A DNA stretch of 64,000 nucleotides from Alitta virens (Eukaryota > Annelida > Polychaeta > Phyllodocida > Nereididae), in contig OW028580.1 in the NCBI GenBank assembly GCA_932294295.1, positions 27,164,896 to 27,228,895 of the forward strand, read 5' to 3'. Position 1 is the stretch's first letter. Each line of letters starts with the position of its first letter. Under the pieces are notes generated by a model, which searched no databases, was not told the DNA's origin, and saw only the letters and a program-made list of their open reading frames with translations. Both the position numbers and the translations under genes were made by a program. Shown here piece after piece: positions 1 through 9,297 of this stretch.

Positions 1-1140
1 AAAAGGTCAATCAGTGCATTTGATGACGTCACAGTTGGATGACGTCATTAAACAATAGCAAGACCGGTGTGGTCGTAGCTCCATCTCTCGACAGGACAGA
101 ACGCCATTAAACATTGGAAAATGAGTGTTACATAGCAATCAATATGCAAAGGAGCACGATTTTCGAAAGAGAACAGTATGTATTTGAAGCAAACTCTACA
201 TAAGACTCACTCAAAACTCAAGACTCTTCATTTGCTCTATTTTAGAGTAACAAGTATAAAAATTATAATGAAGAGCAGGAGAGTCACCCTAAGACACCAC
301 ATAGGTGTTGATATCAGTCACTGACTTCACTGACCACATAATAACAAAAGTGAGGATGTGACGGAGAGCCTACATCTTACAAATGATAGATAATGCTGTT
401 ACTGGTACGACTGATTGTGCAGTTTATAGAACCCAAGGGTCATCATTGTTTCTCAAGCAAACCAAGAGTAGAAAAGTGGAATCCTGAGGGAACCGATAAA
501 GAGAAAGGTTCCCTGCAATTATTGCTAATTTTGCATAATGTCTTCATTTGAACTTCATTATTTATAAGAGATTTTTTGTTTATTGATACTTCATTTTTAC
601 TCTGTATATAATTGTTGCCTATACTAACCTTGCGTGATGCCGCCAGTTAACAAATATATTATCTAAAAGTAAAAGTGTTGGTATTAACTTACTTAAGAAA
701 TGTGAAAATAACTAACCAGTAAATAATTATCGATGTAAGCTGGTAGTTATTTTGACCGTTTACCTAAGACTTTGATTCACTGAGAAAGCTGACGAGACAG
801 GTGTAATGTAATGCTGTTTACTGAACACAGGTTAAGAAACCTCTTAGTTCAGATCATTGTAGATAGGTTGGTGATATGTCATAACAAAATAGTTACAATA
901 AGCGGGGTGGCATCATACAGACAAATTTTGTTGCTTGCATGATGCCACCCCAAGAGTTAAAGAGAGACCAATGCAAACTCCATATACATGATACACTCAG
1001 TCTGATGATAATAAATGATATGCACTTAAAATGTGTACATATATTTAGATGAGTATGACCTTGATTTGGTAGGATGACAATGAAAAATAAACCTGTGTAA
1101 CATGGTGTCCTTTGGGGACAGTACTCCTGCATCCAAGCAG
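1..1140. other. No gene seen; AT-rich flank
   Basis: No open frame with recognisable protein similarity, no tRNA-like boxes and no clear repeat was seen here. Around 897-955 a short inverted repeat (GGGGTGGCATCAT near 903 against ATGATGCCACCCC near 940) can form a hairpin; its origin is unknown. Confidence 0.5.
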
Positions 1141-1160
1141 TGGATGTCATGCTACAATCT

Positions 1161-1290
1161 AGCTGTATAGCTAGCTGTATAGCTAGCTGTATAGCTAGCT
1201 GTATAGCTAGCTGTATAGCTAGCTGTATAGCTAGCTGTATAGCTAGCTGTATAGCTAGCTGTATAGCTTGCTGTATAGCTTGCTGTATAG
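1161..1290. repeat. 12-bp minisatellite, about 11 copies
   Basis: Tandem array of the unit AGCTGTATAGCT. Because the unit begins and ends with AGCT the array is nearly self-complementary and can fold. The first nine or so copies are perfect; the last two change to CTTGCTGTATAG. The unit length is a multiple of three, so the array reads open on both strands as short peptide repeats; these are not genes. Confidence 0.95.
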
Positions 1291-1511
1291 GCTTAAGCCA
1301 AGGTAAAAAAATAAGCACAGATAATGGTCTTAACAATATAGGTAGTAAATCTGTGTAAAGACAGTAGCTAGAACTACGATGGAATTCACCCAATCACAAA
1401 ATTCCTATCTTTTCATGAAATCCACGGAAATGTCAACTATTTGTTGAAAAAATAAAATGCCCAAATACCAGATGCTATGTGATGGGTTTTTATGATTGCT
1501 ATGTCTAATAT

Positions 1512-1721
1512 ATGAAATCATGTTTAAATTGTGATTTTCCCGCCAAAATGCGAGTATTAAGCTTTGACAATTTGATTGTCCTTTCATATTGTAATTCTTC
1601 TTTGTTTTCAAATTCTGCCGCTGGAGAGAGTTGGGTAAAATGGCAGTCCTGTAGCCAGTTGTCACACGAACAGTGTGCTGGCTACGAATCTGGCCAGTTT
1701 GTTTGTGACTTTTGTAAGTAA
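1512..1721 (+). pseudogene. Transposase C-terminal PHD-like tail, fragment
   Basis: A 69-codon frame whose last third reads W-x-K-W-x-S-C-x-x-L-x-H-E-x-C-A-G followed by F-V-C-D-F-C and a stop. This Cys/His pattern resembles the PHD-like zinc finger found at the C-terminus of pogo/Tigger and related DDE transposases. The rest of the frame is not recognisable. It is probably the last piece of a decayed DNA transposon; the part from about 1610 to 1721 is best supported. No splice sites or partner exons were seen, so a host PHD-finger exon is less likely but not excluded. Confidence 0.4.
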
Positions 1722-1738
1722 TAGCATGTTACCAAGTA

Positions 1739-2335
1739 AAATAAAGTCGTTTGAAATCAGAAATTATATTCTGTTTGAATATGTCTCTAATATGATTTGA
1801 GTTTCATTACAACGTGATTTATTGCGTGTCAAATTTTTATGTTGCCTCATTGTCCTTCCATCACAAAGGTTTTGTCCTTCCGTCACACTGGAAGTAAGCT
1901 GCTGTATATAGTATGTATTGTCTATATTGAATTACACTTACATTATAAATTTAAGACCACTATTCAGGCAATTGTATTCTGCTATCAAACTAATTGTGCG
2001 GTTTATGAATTCACAGAAAATATATATATATAATCAGAAGTCTTGAGGTTGGTTGCAAGAAATGTCCTTCCGTCAAGCATCTATTAAACTGACTTTTCCT
2101 ATATTTTTTACATGCTTGTAAGATTATGTACTTTTTGAATTGTTCACAGATATGTAAGCTAAACTATATCACAAATCGTTTCAACAGAGTACCTATTTAT
2201 TTATTGATTATTCAATACAGAAAATTTAAATTCCATCAATTTATGTCCTTATGGATTTCATGTTTTGCAGAATAGAATCTACAGGCTTAAAAACGCCAAA
2301 TCTACAATAATTTTTTATGCGTTTTTGCACATCTG
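1739..2335. other. AT-rich spacer with a recurring TGTCCTTCC motif
   Basis: No gene seen. The 9-mer TGTCCTTCC followed by (A/G)TCA occurs near 1851, 1873 and 2063, suggesting an old interspersed or tandem repeat. A short (TA)n run lies near 2020-2030. Confidence 0.4.
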
Positions 2336-2340
2336 ATGCA

Positions 2341-2470
2341 CTAGAGATCTGCACGGGACGCATAACATTGTGGGCGCGGGGCGGGCGCGGGCTTGTCAGT
2401 AAAGCTGCAGGCTTTGCAGTGAGCGGGCACAGGTAGAGACTTGCGGGTTTGTACTGCAAAATGCCTGCAG
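2341..2470 (+). repeat. GC-rich dispersed repeat, copy 1
   Basis: An isolated GC-rich island in AT-rich DNA, beginning CTAGAGATCTGCACGGG and rich in GCGGGC motifs. Its terminal sequence matches the reverse complement of the end of the island at 4664-4786 (CTAGAGACCTGCGCAGG), so the two are inverted copies of one decayed repeat. Not a CpG-island promoter as far as can be seen: no gene starts next to it. Confidence 0.5.
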
Positions 2471-2921
2471 TAGATACAATTCCTTCTGGCACAGCAAATG
2501 AAGCATTGTTTAATATGGAGTTATTCAGTAACTGGTATAATAAAAATCAATGATAAGGTTCAACCAGCTGTATTTAAATAAAGCAAAACCCCAAGGTTTA
2601 ATCAACTGTATTGTGAAATAAAGCGAAACCCCATTTTAAGACCACCTTACTATTAGGACTACCTCACAACTAAAACCATTCTGATTTGGCCCACACTCAC
2701 AATTAAGACCACCTTTTCATTAAAGCCAGTAAAAATAAGAGCACTTTTCTTTTTATGAAATAAATGCAATTTTATATCACAATCAAGATTCATATGAAAC
2801 TAGTCAAACATAACTTAGAACTTGATTAATATTTAGTTTCATTGAAGTCAGAACAGAGGTTAATTTAGGACCTCATGCTGATAATCCTATGTGCTTTGAT
2901 AATTACTCTTTATTCACTAGA

Positions 2922-4002
2922 GCATGTCTTTAAGGGTTGATACTGAACATTGCTTAACTTCGTTGTATAGCACCACAAATGGAATTCGTCAAGGTGGAGT
3001 AATTTCTCCTGTGCTCTACTGTGTTTATGTTGATGTGTTGTTGAACGCTCTGGAGAAAGATGCTGTTGGATGCAGAGTTGGACAACACTTTTTCGGAGCA
3101 GTTGGATACGCAGATGACTTGACTCTGTGTGCCCCAAGTGCATCAGGGTTGAGAAGGATATTGCACACTTGCGAAGAATTCGGTGAAACATTTAGTGTCA
3201 AGTACAATCCTACCAAAACTGTGTGTGTACTGTTTTCAAGAAACAGGAATTGCAGGAAACCTTTGATGCATCTAAATTGTATTGAACTCAGCAGGGTAGA
3301 TGACGTAAAACACCTTGGCAATTATTTACACTCTGGATTAAGTGAGCATAAGGAAGTTACATCAAAGAAAGGTGACCTAATTCAAAGAGTTAACACTGTG
3401 TTGGCAACCTTAGGTGGTAGTGGCACCAAGTGTTTACGAAAGGTTTTCAACACTCAATGGGCACACTGCTATGGGGCGGAATCATGGAAGTTTGCCGACA
3501 GGTCAGTTCACGAATTCCAGACTTCTTGGAATCGGTGTGTGCGAAGACTGCTGCGCCTGCCTTATAAGACACACCGGCAATATCTACCAGAGCTCATTGG
3601 TAGCCCATCAGCATTGAGCCACATCTATGCCAGGTTTACTAAGATACTACATACAATTTTAACAAGTAAAAATCAAAGGATGGCTTTTTTGGCTAAGATG
3701 TGCCTGCAGGACCAAAGAACTATTATTGGCAGCAACTTACATGTGATGGCTACACACTTGGATGTACCAAAGAGTTCAGTGATGGGCAGCTACCTCAAGT
3801 TGAAAAAATTCAGACTGACTGTGATATGATCCCTCTGATCTTAGAACTTATTGATTTTAGAAATGGTGACGCTGTGATTAATGGTTTTACAAGTGATGAT
3901 ATTGATTTTATGATGGACTTTATTTGTACAATGTGACTTTTACCTAATTTACAATTTCCTTTTTACCAAATATTCCATGTACACTTGTGAATGAAATAAA
4001 TG

Positions 4003-4005
<3 letters not shown>
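2922..4005 (+). mobile_element. 5'-truncated LINE: reverse transcriptase C-terminal half
   Basis: A 301-codon frame (2924-3829) carries the reverse transcriptase palm: N-G-I-R-Q-G-G-V-I-S-P-V-L followed about 45 residues later by the catalytic Y-A-D-D-L box, then thumb and C-terminal regions. The original stop is out of frame. From about 3790 the true continuation lies in the frame of the overlapping 3700-3936 ORF, which ends in the D-F-I-C-T type terminus common in LINEs, so at least one frameshift lies near 3780-3830. The copy lacks endonuclease, ORF1 and the RT fingers (5' truncation near 2922), and its 3' end at about 4005 runs into a (TA)n tract. It is a dead copy; the clade was not determined. 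Confidence 0.85.

Positions 4006-4040
<35 letters not shown>
4006..4040. repeat. (TA)n microsatellite at the LINE 3' end
   Basis: About 17 TA units directly follow AATAAATGATT at the 3' end of the upstream LINE fragment, as expected for a LINE with a simple-repeat tail. Confidence 0.9.
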
Positions 4041-4043
<3 letters not shown>

Positions 4044-4237
4044 CAAGGATTTATATCAAAGACACTGTTTGAGTCATATCCTGTCTCAGTTATAGGCCTT
4101 AATCTGAAACAGCATGTTAATGCTAGCCCAGATGGTCAGTTTGATTTGAGGGAATATTAGTAACTGGTCCAAAAAAAAAGCTTTTGGATAAGTTAATTAA
4201 ACAAGTCTGTATCCCTTAAACTTTTTATTTTGATTCA

Positions 4238-4239
4238 TG

Positions 4240-4311
<72 letters not shown>

Positions 4312-4609
4312 GTTTAACGCCTCATCAGCACCTGAGTGGGCTATGTAGCGGCTCTCTAGGTTAAGATTAATTATCTATATTTGGTAGTAGAAACCAGAAG
4401 CAAGTAAAAAATCAATAATTATCTGCGTTGGATATCTTGTAAAGAGATGTTGTAATGTAGTAGCTTGAAAGAAAGGTCTTCTAATGTGTTGTAATTGGAT
4501 GCAATCTAATAAAATATGTTTGATTGTAAGGGGCAACGACAACTCTGGCATACCGGTGCCAGTTCATTGACTAAAAGGTGTAAATGGGTAAGTCCTGAAT
4601 GTCCTATGA
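4238..4609 (-). mobile_element. 3' end of the RNase H-type LINE, truncated copy with (CA)n tail
   Basis: Sequence from about 4311 to 4609 matches the 3' part of the LINE at 22876-23540 over nearly its whole length and diverges after GTCCTATG at 4609. Read on the minus strand it is the C-terminal coding end plus the 3' UTR, ending GGCGTTAAACAATAA, followed by a long (CA)n tail seen here as (GT)n at 4238-4308. The same tail unit recurs in other copies, so the microsatellite is the element's own terminus. Confidence 0.85.
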
Positions 4610-4663
4610 TTCATGGTGTGGAAATTATAAATTTATATTGCAAAAAAATTGACAGTTTAATGA

Positions 4664-4786
4664 GTGCTGGCACTAGCGGGCTCAGATCTTGTGTGCACAA
4701 ATGCAGATGCGGGGCAGGCGCTGGCTCAGAAATGCTGTTGTGGGGCAGGAATGGGCAGAATTTTGATGCCTGCGCAGGTCTCTAGT
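4664..4786 (-). repeat. GC-rich dispersed repeat, copy 2 (inverted)
   Basis: A GC-rich stretch ending TGCGCAGGTCTCTAG, the reverse complement of the start of the repeat at 2341. It contains repeated GGGGCAGG motifs. Its position just upstream of the truncation point of the LINE 3' end may be chance. No coding content is proposed. Confidence 0.45.
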
Positions 4787-5621
4787 ACACACTATACACA
4801 TTTCATTGACCGTCTCGTTAAATGTGAACTGCATCAAAAATATTTTAAAAATTTCATCCACACCTTATCCTATATATCTACTTACATTATATAAAGACCC
4901 GAAATGTGAACATATATCCAAAAACATCCACTAATAAGAAAGTAGCCTTTGAAATTCCTGGGTCTCCTCATAGCAAGGGTAGTAACACCTAGGGTTAAGA
5001 GCTTAAAGCCCAATGGTCAATGAGTAATGCAATTCAGCTTAGGCCCATCCAATGCAGTTACCTACCACCTTCTCTGGCTCCTCTACTTTGGAAAGCAAAG
5101 GCCATTTGGTGTGCACACATAGCACCAATTAGATAGTTTCTATTGTCATCCTATTCAATATTTACAACCAATTTCACTTTCCGATTCTGGGAGAAGCTTG
5201 TCTGGTTGCTTGTTGTGTTAGTTTGTTGATAGGTAGAATAGCCTTTTGGATTTACTGATCGTGGCATGACCCTTGCTTTAACAAAAATTTATGGGGTTTT
5301 TTTCCCCAACTAAGTAATCCAGGAACTGTTACAATCAGCTAACTGATGTCCCTGAAGTACGCATTGTCAAAAATTTGGCAGATTCATTCATCAAACAAAC
5401 TATCATTTGTGTGTTGTTTGAGCCAACACAATTCCATTTGGCGTGTTTCTTGCAAGCAAACACCTTTGATAAATACAAAAGTGTCTTGTGGTGCACACCC
5501 TGTATTGTGCTCACTGTTAAGATTACTGCGTTCAACATTCGTCTTTTGTGAAACTGAAGACATGGTCACACCTTTGTTGTCATAAGCCATGTACGTTGCC
5601 AAAATACTAAAACTTTGTCTG
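4787..5621. other. Upstream flank of the GPCR gene, no gene seen
   Basis: AT-rich sequence without recognisable repeats or coding exons. Short overlapping frames on both strands at 5335-5602 have no recognisable protein features and are judged to be chance. Confidence 0.4.
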
Positions 5622-5630
5622 ATATATAAA
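5622..5630 (+). promoter_or_regulatory. Candidate TATA box of the GPCR gene
   Basis: ATATATAAA lies 51 bases before the GPCR start codon at 5681, leaving room for a transcription start about 25-30 bases downstream and a short leader. This is inference from position and sequence only. Confidence 0.45.
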
Positions 5631-5680
5631 CACCACTGATAAGCAAGGATCGTGTATGGCTAAGGAGCCAGGCTGTAAGG

Positions 5681-6727
5681 ATGGGTGAGGTTACAGGATT
5701 GGATAATTTAGTGTCAACAGATATTACATCAGTAACTGATACATCTCAGGAAACAGGAGGCTTGTCACAGGATATTCAACTCTTAATTTACATCCTTATT
5801 GGTATTTTTGGTTTGGCTGGTAATGTTTTCGTTTTCATTGTAATTGCTAGTAGTGCCACTATGCGGAAATCCAGTATAAATAAACTAATTTTATATCAAA
5901 GTGCAATTGATGGATCAGCATCTGCCTGGATTTTAGTTACCTGTTATATTCGTTATGATTTAATTTTGCAAGGAACAGCTGGAGACTTAATATGTAAACT
6001 ATGGATGAGCAAGTTTCTCATGTGGGGACTTTTTTTGGCTTCAACCTTAAATTTGGTTATCATCACCCTGGAGAGATATTTCGGTATGGTGCATCCATTA
6101 CGTCATAAGCGTTTGATGACATCTCGCATGACATACGCTATGATGGCTATTCCTACTGTTATTGCTTTTATTTTCATGATTCCAAATGTCATGTTCTCAA
6201 GCGGATTACAAGATGGCTACTGCGTCTTGCTCGGCCTCCACCCCAACCTAACCGTATTTCGACTTCATATTCTAATAAGCGTATTATTTCAATTTTACGT
6301 CCCACTGCTAATAATGATAATTGCATACAGTCATATCTTCATTGTTCTATTCCTAAAGTCACGTGACCAAAGTATGTTGGAAGGCGGACAAGATGGTGGC
6401 CGAGCGGAACGTTTGCAAAATGCCAGTCGTAATGTTTTGAAGACAATGGTGACCGTGTGTGTTCTGTTTTTCTTATGCTGGGTCGGTAACACCAGTTCGT
6501 TCCTTCTCTATGCCTATGGGGTCATCCCGCCATTCTTCTCAAGCTATTGGTACCACGTTTCAACTTATCTTTGCTTTGTCAACTGCACCATAAACCCAGT
6601 TGTCTATTCGCTCCAATACCATGAGTTCCAACAAAGTGCAAAGCAATTATTTTGCAAGAAGAAGGAACCAGATAGAACCATCAGTGTCAGTTCAATCAAA
6701 ACAGAACCAACGACTGCTGTTGGCTAG
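5681..6727 (+). CDS. Class A (rhodopsin-family) G protein-coupled receptor, intronless
   Basis: A 348-residue seven-transmembrane receptor in one exon. The N-terminus is short and acidic. Class A landmarks are all present: G-N48 in TM1, D77 in TM2, the disulfide pair C105 (top of TM3) and C181 (extracellular loop 2), E-R-Y at 131-133 in place of D-R-Y, F-x-x-C-W-V-G at 263-269 in TM6 (the usual proline is glycine) and N-P-V-V-Y at 305-309 in TM7, followed by a short helix 8 and a Ser/Thr-rich tail. A possible N-glycosylation site (N-L-T, residue 189) lies in loop 2. The start has a good context (AAGGATGG) after a TATA box. Ligand unknown: the layout suits the peptide-receptor branch, in which marine invertebrates carry many single-exon paralogues, but no subfamily signature was recognised. 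Confidence 0.93.
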   Translation: MGEVTGLDNLVSTDITSVTDTSQETGGLSQDIQLLIYILIGIFGLAGNVFVFIVIASSATMRKSSINKLILYQSAIDGSASAWILVTCYIRYDLILQGTAGDLICKLWMSKFLMWGLFLASTLNLVIITLERYFGMVHPLRHKRLMTSRMTYAMMAIPTVIAFIFMIPNVMFSSGLQDGYCVLLGLHPNLTVFRLHILISVLFQFYVPLLIMIIAYSHIFIVLFLKSRDQSMLEGGQDGGRAERLQNASRNVLKTMVTVCVLFFLCWVGNTSSFLLYAYGVIPPFFSSYWYHVSTYLCFVNCTINPVVYSLQYHEFQQSAKQLFCKKKEPDRTISVSSIKTEPTTAVG

Positions 6728-6971
6728 TTAAAGGAATGGGAGATATATCCAAAACTATGAAAATGCTATTAATAATACAAAGCCTATAACTTAATAGACA
6801 TGTACTGACCTAATCGATGACTTTATTATGACAGTGTGTACGTAAACAATGGTAAAGTTCCAATTTATAATATACAATCATAAAATATATGACTGAAGGC
6901 ACTAACTTTGATAATGAATGCCTCACTAACAATGCTAAACGATAACATATTACAGCCAAATAGGACTGTTG

Positions 6972-6977
6972 AATAAA
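6972..6977 (+). terminator. Candidate polyadenylation signal of the GPCR gene
   Basis: AATAAA (in GAATAAAATA) lies about 245 bases after the receptor stop codon and is the clearest signal downstream of it. Confidence 0.45.
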
Positions 6978-9211
6978 ATATGCACAAACAATTTAATTGC
7001 ATATTCAGATGTTCTCTCCGATGAATGGGAATTAATATGGGATAAAGGCAAAATTGTAAATGGCTCAGCAGTCAGCACAATAAATTAATAGTTTCAGAGA
7101 AGTAAGAAAGGTGTGATTTCATTTCAATGAATTGTGCTGATGAATTGGTAATGCCATTTTTTATGGCTGATCAAGACTTGCTAACCATGATAAATTCCAA
7201 GACCATCATTGTCACATGTTGCAGAATGGTAACAACTTCATGGTTATATGAAATCATTAGTTATTAATCATTACACCTCCCTTGTTTATTCAATGCCGTG
7301 ATTGGCTGAAAAGCAGTCACATGTCTACAAAACACAGGGCACAAAGTGAGGTCGCAGTCCCTAGCTGAGTTGGAACTGGTAATGTCGTTGTCAAGGGAGA
7401 TGAGTTTCAGCCTTTCTAGAGAGACAAACATCAAGCTGACGCGAAACTATGTGACGTTTTAATTACGCATCTTTGTTAATTTGACCTACAATCATGTTCT
7501 TCCTAAAATTATAGGCACAGTATAACCTGAGAAAACGGCACTGAAAGTTTGTGATGAAAAAAGAGGAAATTCTTTCATAAGTTTTTGATCAGATTTAACT
7601 AATTTACGACACTGTCATGACTAAATCATTCACACAACTGAACCCAGTATATTTCATCAAACTAATTAAGGTATCTTTTAAAAATTCAATAAAGTTGTTT
7701 TGGCCAAACAACAATAAAAGTTATGAATGAACATAATAAAACAAGTATTAAAACTGGTTTTATTCAGGCCCTATTGCATTCTATTTGACCATTGGGAGTG
7801 ATATTCACTATTATTTAAATAGAGCCAAATAGATTGCACTTTGGCCCAAATAAAACCAGTCAATATTTGTGTACTTTGTAACGCAATTATTGGCATAGTG
7901 CTATGGTGTCTTTTCCTGAGTGAAAGTGCAAGTAGTCCAATTACATGGCAAAATGAAGGAAACGAGATACAGGAGCAAATGCCATTTCCTGCAACCTGAC
8001 CCAAGATAAATAGACCTTTCCTGTTCAAAATGTCCTCAATGATTTCCTAAGTCCATTAGAGCTGTCCTTATTGCTTCGTTGATGGCCTTGAGGACGCAAG
8101 AGATCACCGAGCCTTTCATATCCGACACTGCTTGAATGCCACCATCAGTTCAATGATATCACAGTCCACGATGCATAGCCACTCTACCAGTTGCTGTTGG
8201 TATGCCTTAGTGACCACGACAACCATTCATGAAGTCTTGGTCGGGTCTTTCATTTGGCATTAATTCATTACCCCCCTTCCGAGGAGCAACGACTCAAAGT
8301 TGAGAGATCACAACAAACCACCCAACAGAGGTCAGCACTGGTCTTACTACTAATAGGGGGTTATTCGCCTCCAGCACTGGTGACTTCCTCTAGATCCTAA
8401 ATATTGAATGCTAATGCATACATCTTGATAGTGTAGACCACTTCCAGTATAATGAGAGTAACTTACTGGCTAACTCATTGCATGAATTCCAGAAAGTATC
8501 ACCAGAATCCAGGAATTCATGCATTGGCTTTGCGATATGATGTGACATCATGGCAAATAACGTGTTAATATGAGATGTATAGGGAGAACTAGACAGGTAT
8601 ACTTCTGGAATGATAGGTAAGACAAGTCACAAGGACATTGTCAACTGGAGTGCCAGGTGGCGAGAGCTAGACAGTGTGGAGTGCTCCATTGTATTACGCT
8701 GAGGTTGCCTTGAACACCTACTAATGGGCAACTTTGTTTTGCATGAAAAGCAAGTTTAATGCAAACTTTCAACAGGTGGCAACACCAGTCGGTAAACATC
8801 ACGTGATGGTTACACAACCTAACCATTTTCTCCTGAAAGGCGGCAACGATCTGGCGCAAAGCACCCGGCCTTTCTCATAACGGGTTTGCCACTCCCCTGA
8901 AATCGGGTTTGGAATGCTTCCGTGCGTCGTCTGTAGACAAAGTAGTGTGATTACTACAGTTTGTTTTATTGAAGAAGCCGCTCACTGCAAGACTGGTGGA
9001 GATTGTTTCTTTTCCCCAAAAATATATCAACGCGACGCCAACGGCTCCACGTACTATTTTCATTAAAGTCACTGAACAAGCGTTGTAACGGCATTGCGAC
9101 ACCTTTTCAATGATCTTTTACCCATAGTGTCTCACCATGCCTTGCATAAGTTTGTAGAAGAAGCGCCGTGTTTTGGTTAGAAATGTTAACCTTAAGGTAT
9201 TACATTATGCA
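6978..9211. other. Intergenic, no gene seen
   Basis: No exon, tRNA-like element or repeat could be supported. An inverted repeat with arms TGCATGAATTCC (near 8479) and GGAATTCATGCA (near 8512) could form a hairpin. Short frames at 7771-8028, 8641-8859 and 8875-9102 (all minus) show no recognisable domain. Confidence 0.4.
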
Positions 9212-9297
9212 GAGCCCTGTTTTTGCCACTGGGGTTCAAGGTCTCTATCCCCAGTGTTACCGCCCTTGTCACAAGGAGACTTTCAAGAGTAGTTGAC
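9212..9297 (-). repeat. Relic of the SINE head shared with the LINE-tailed SINE
   Basis: Resembles the head part of the composite SINEs at 25414-25667 and 29282-29529: the sequence ..AGCCCTGTTTTTGCCACTGGGG.. followed by ..CCCCAGTGTTACCGCC.. and ..GAGAC... Diverged, without the LINE-derived tail. Similar relics occur at 19553-19642 and 32017-32097. Confidence 0.55.

Noticed and set aside
1140..1358. 72-codon plus frame with repeated C-I-A-S
   Set aside because: The same minisatellite read on the other strand.
893..1393. 166-codon minus frame with repeated A-I-Q-L
   Set aside because: It is the translation of the 12-bp minisatellite, open because the unit is a multiple of three. No gene features outside the array.
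2341..2470. GC-rich island as a possible CpG-island promoter
   Set aside because: A matching inverted copy at 4664-4786 and the absence of a nearby gene start point to a repeat.
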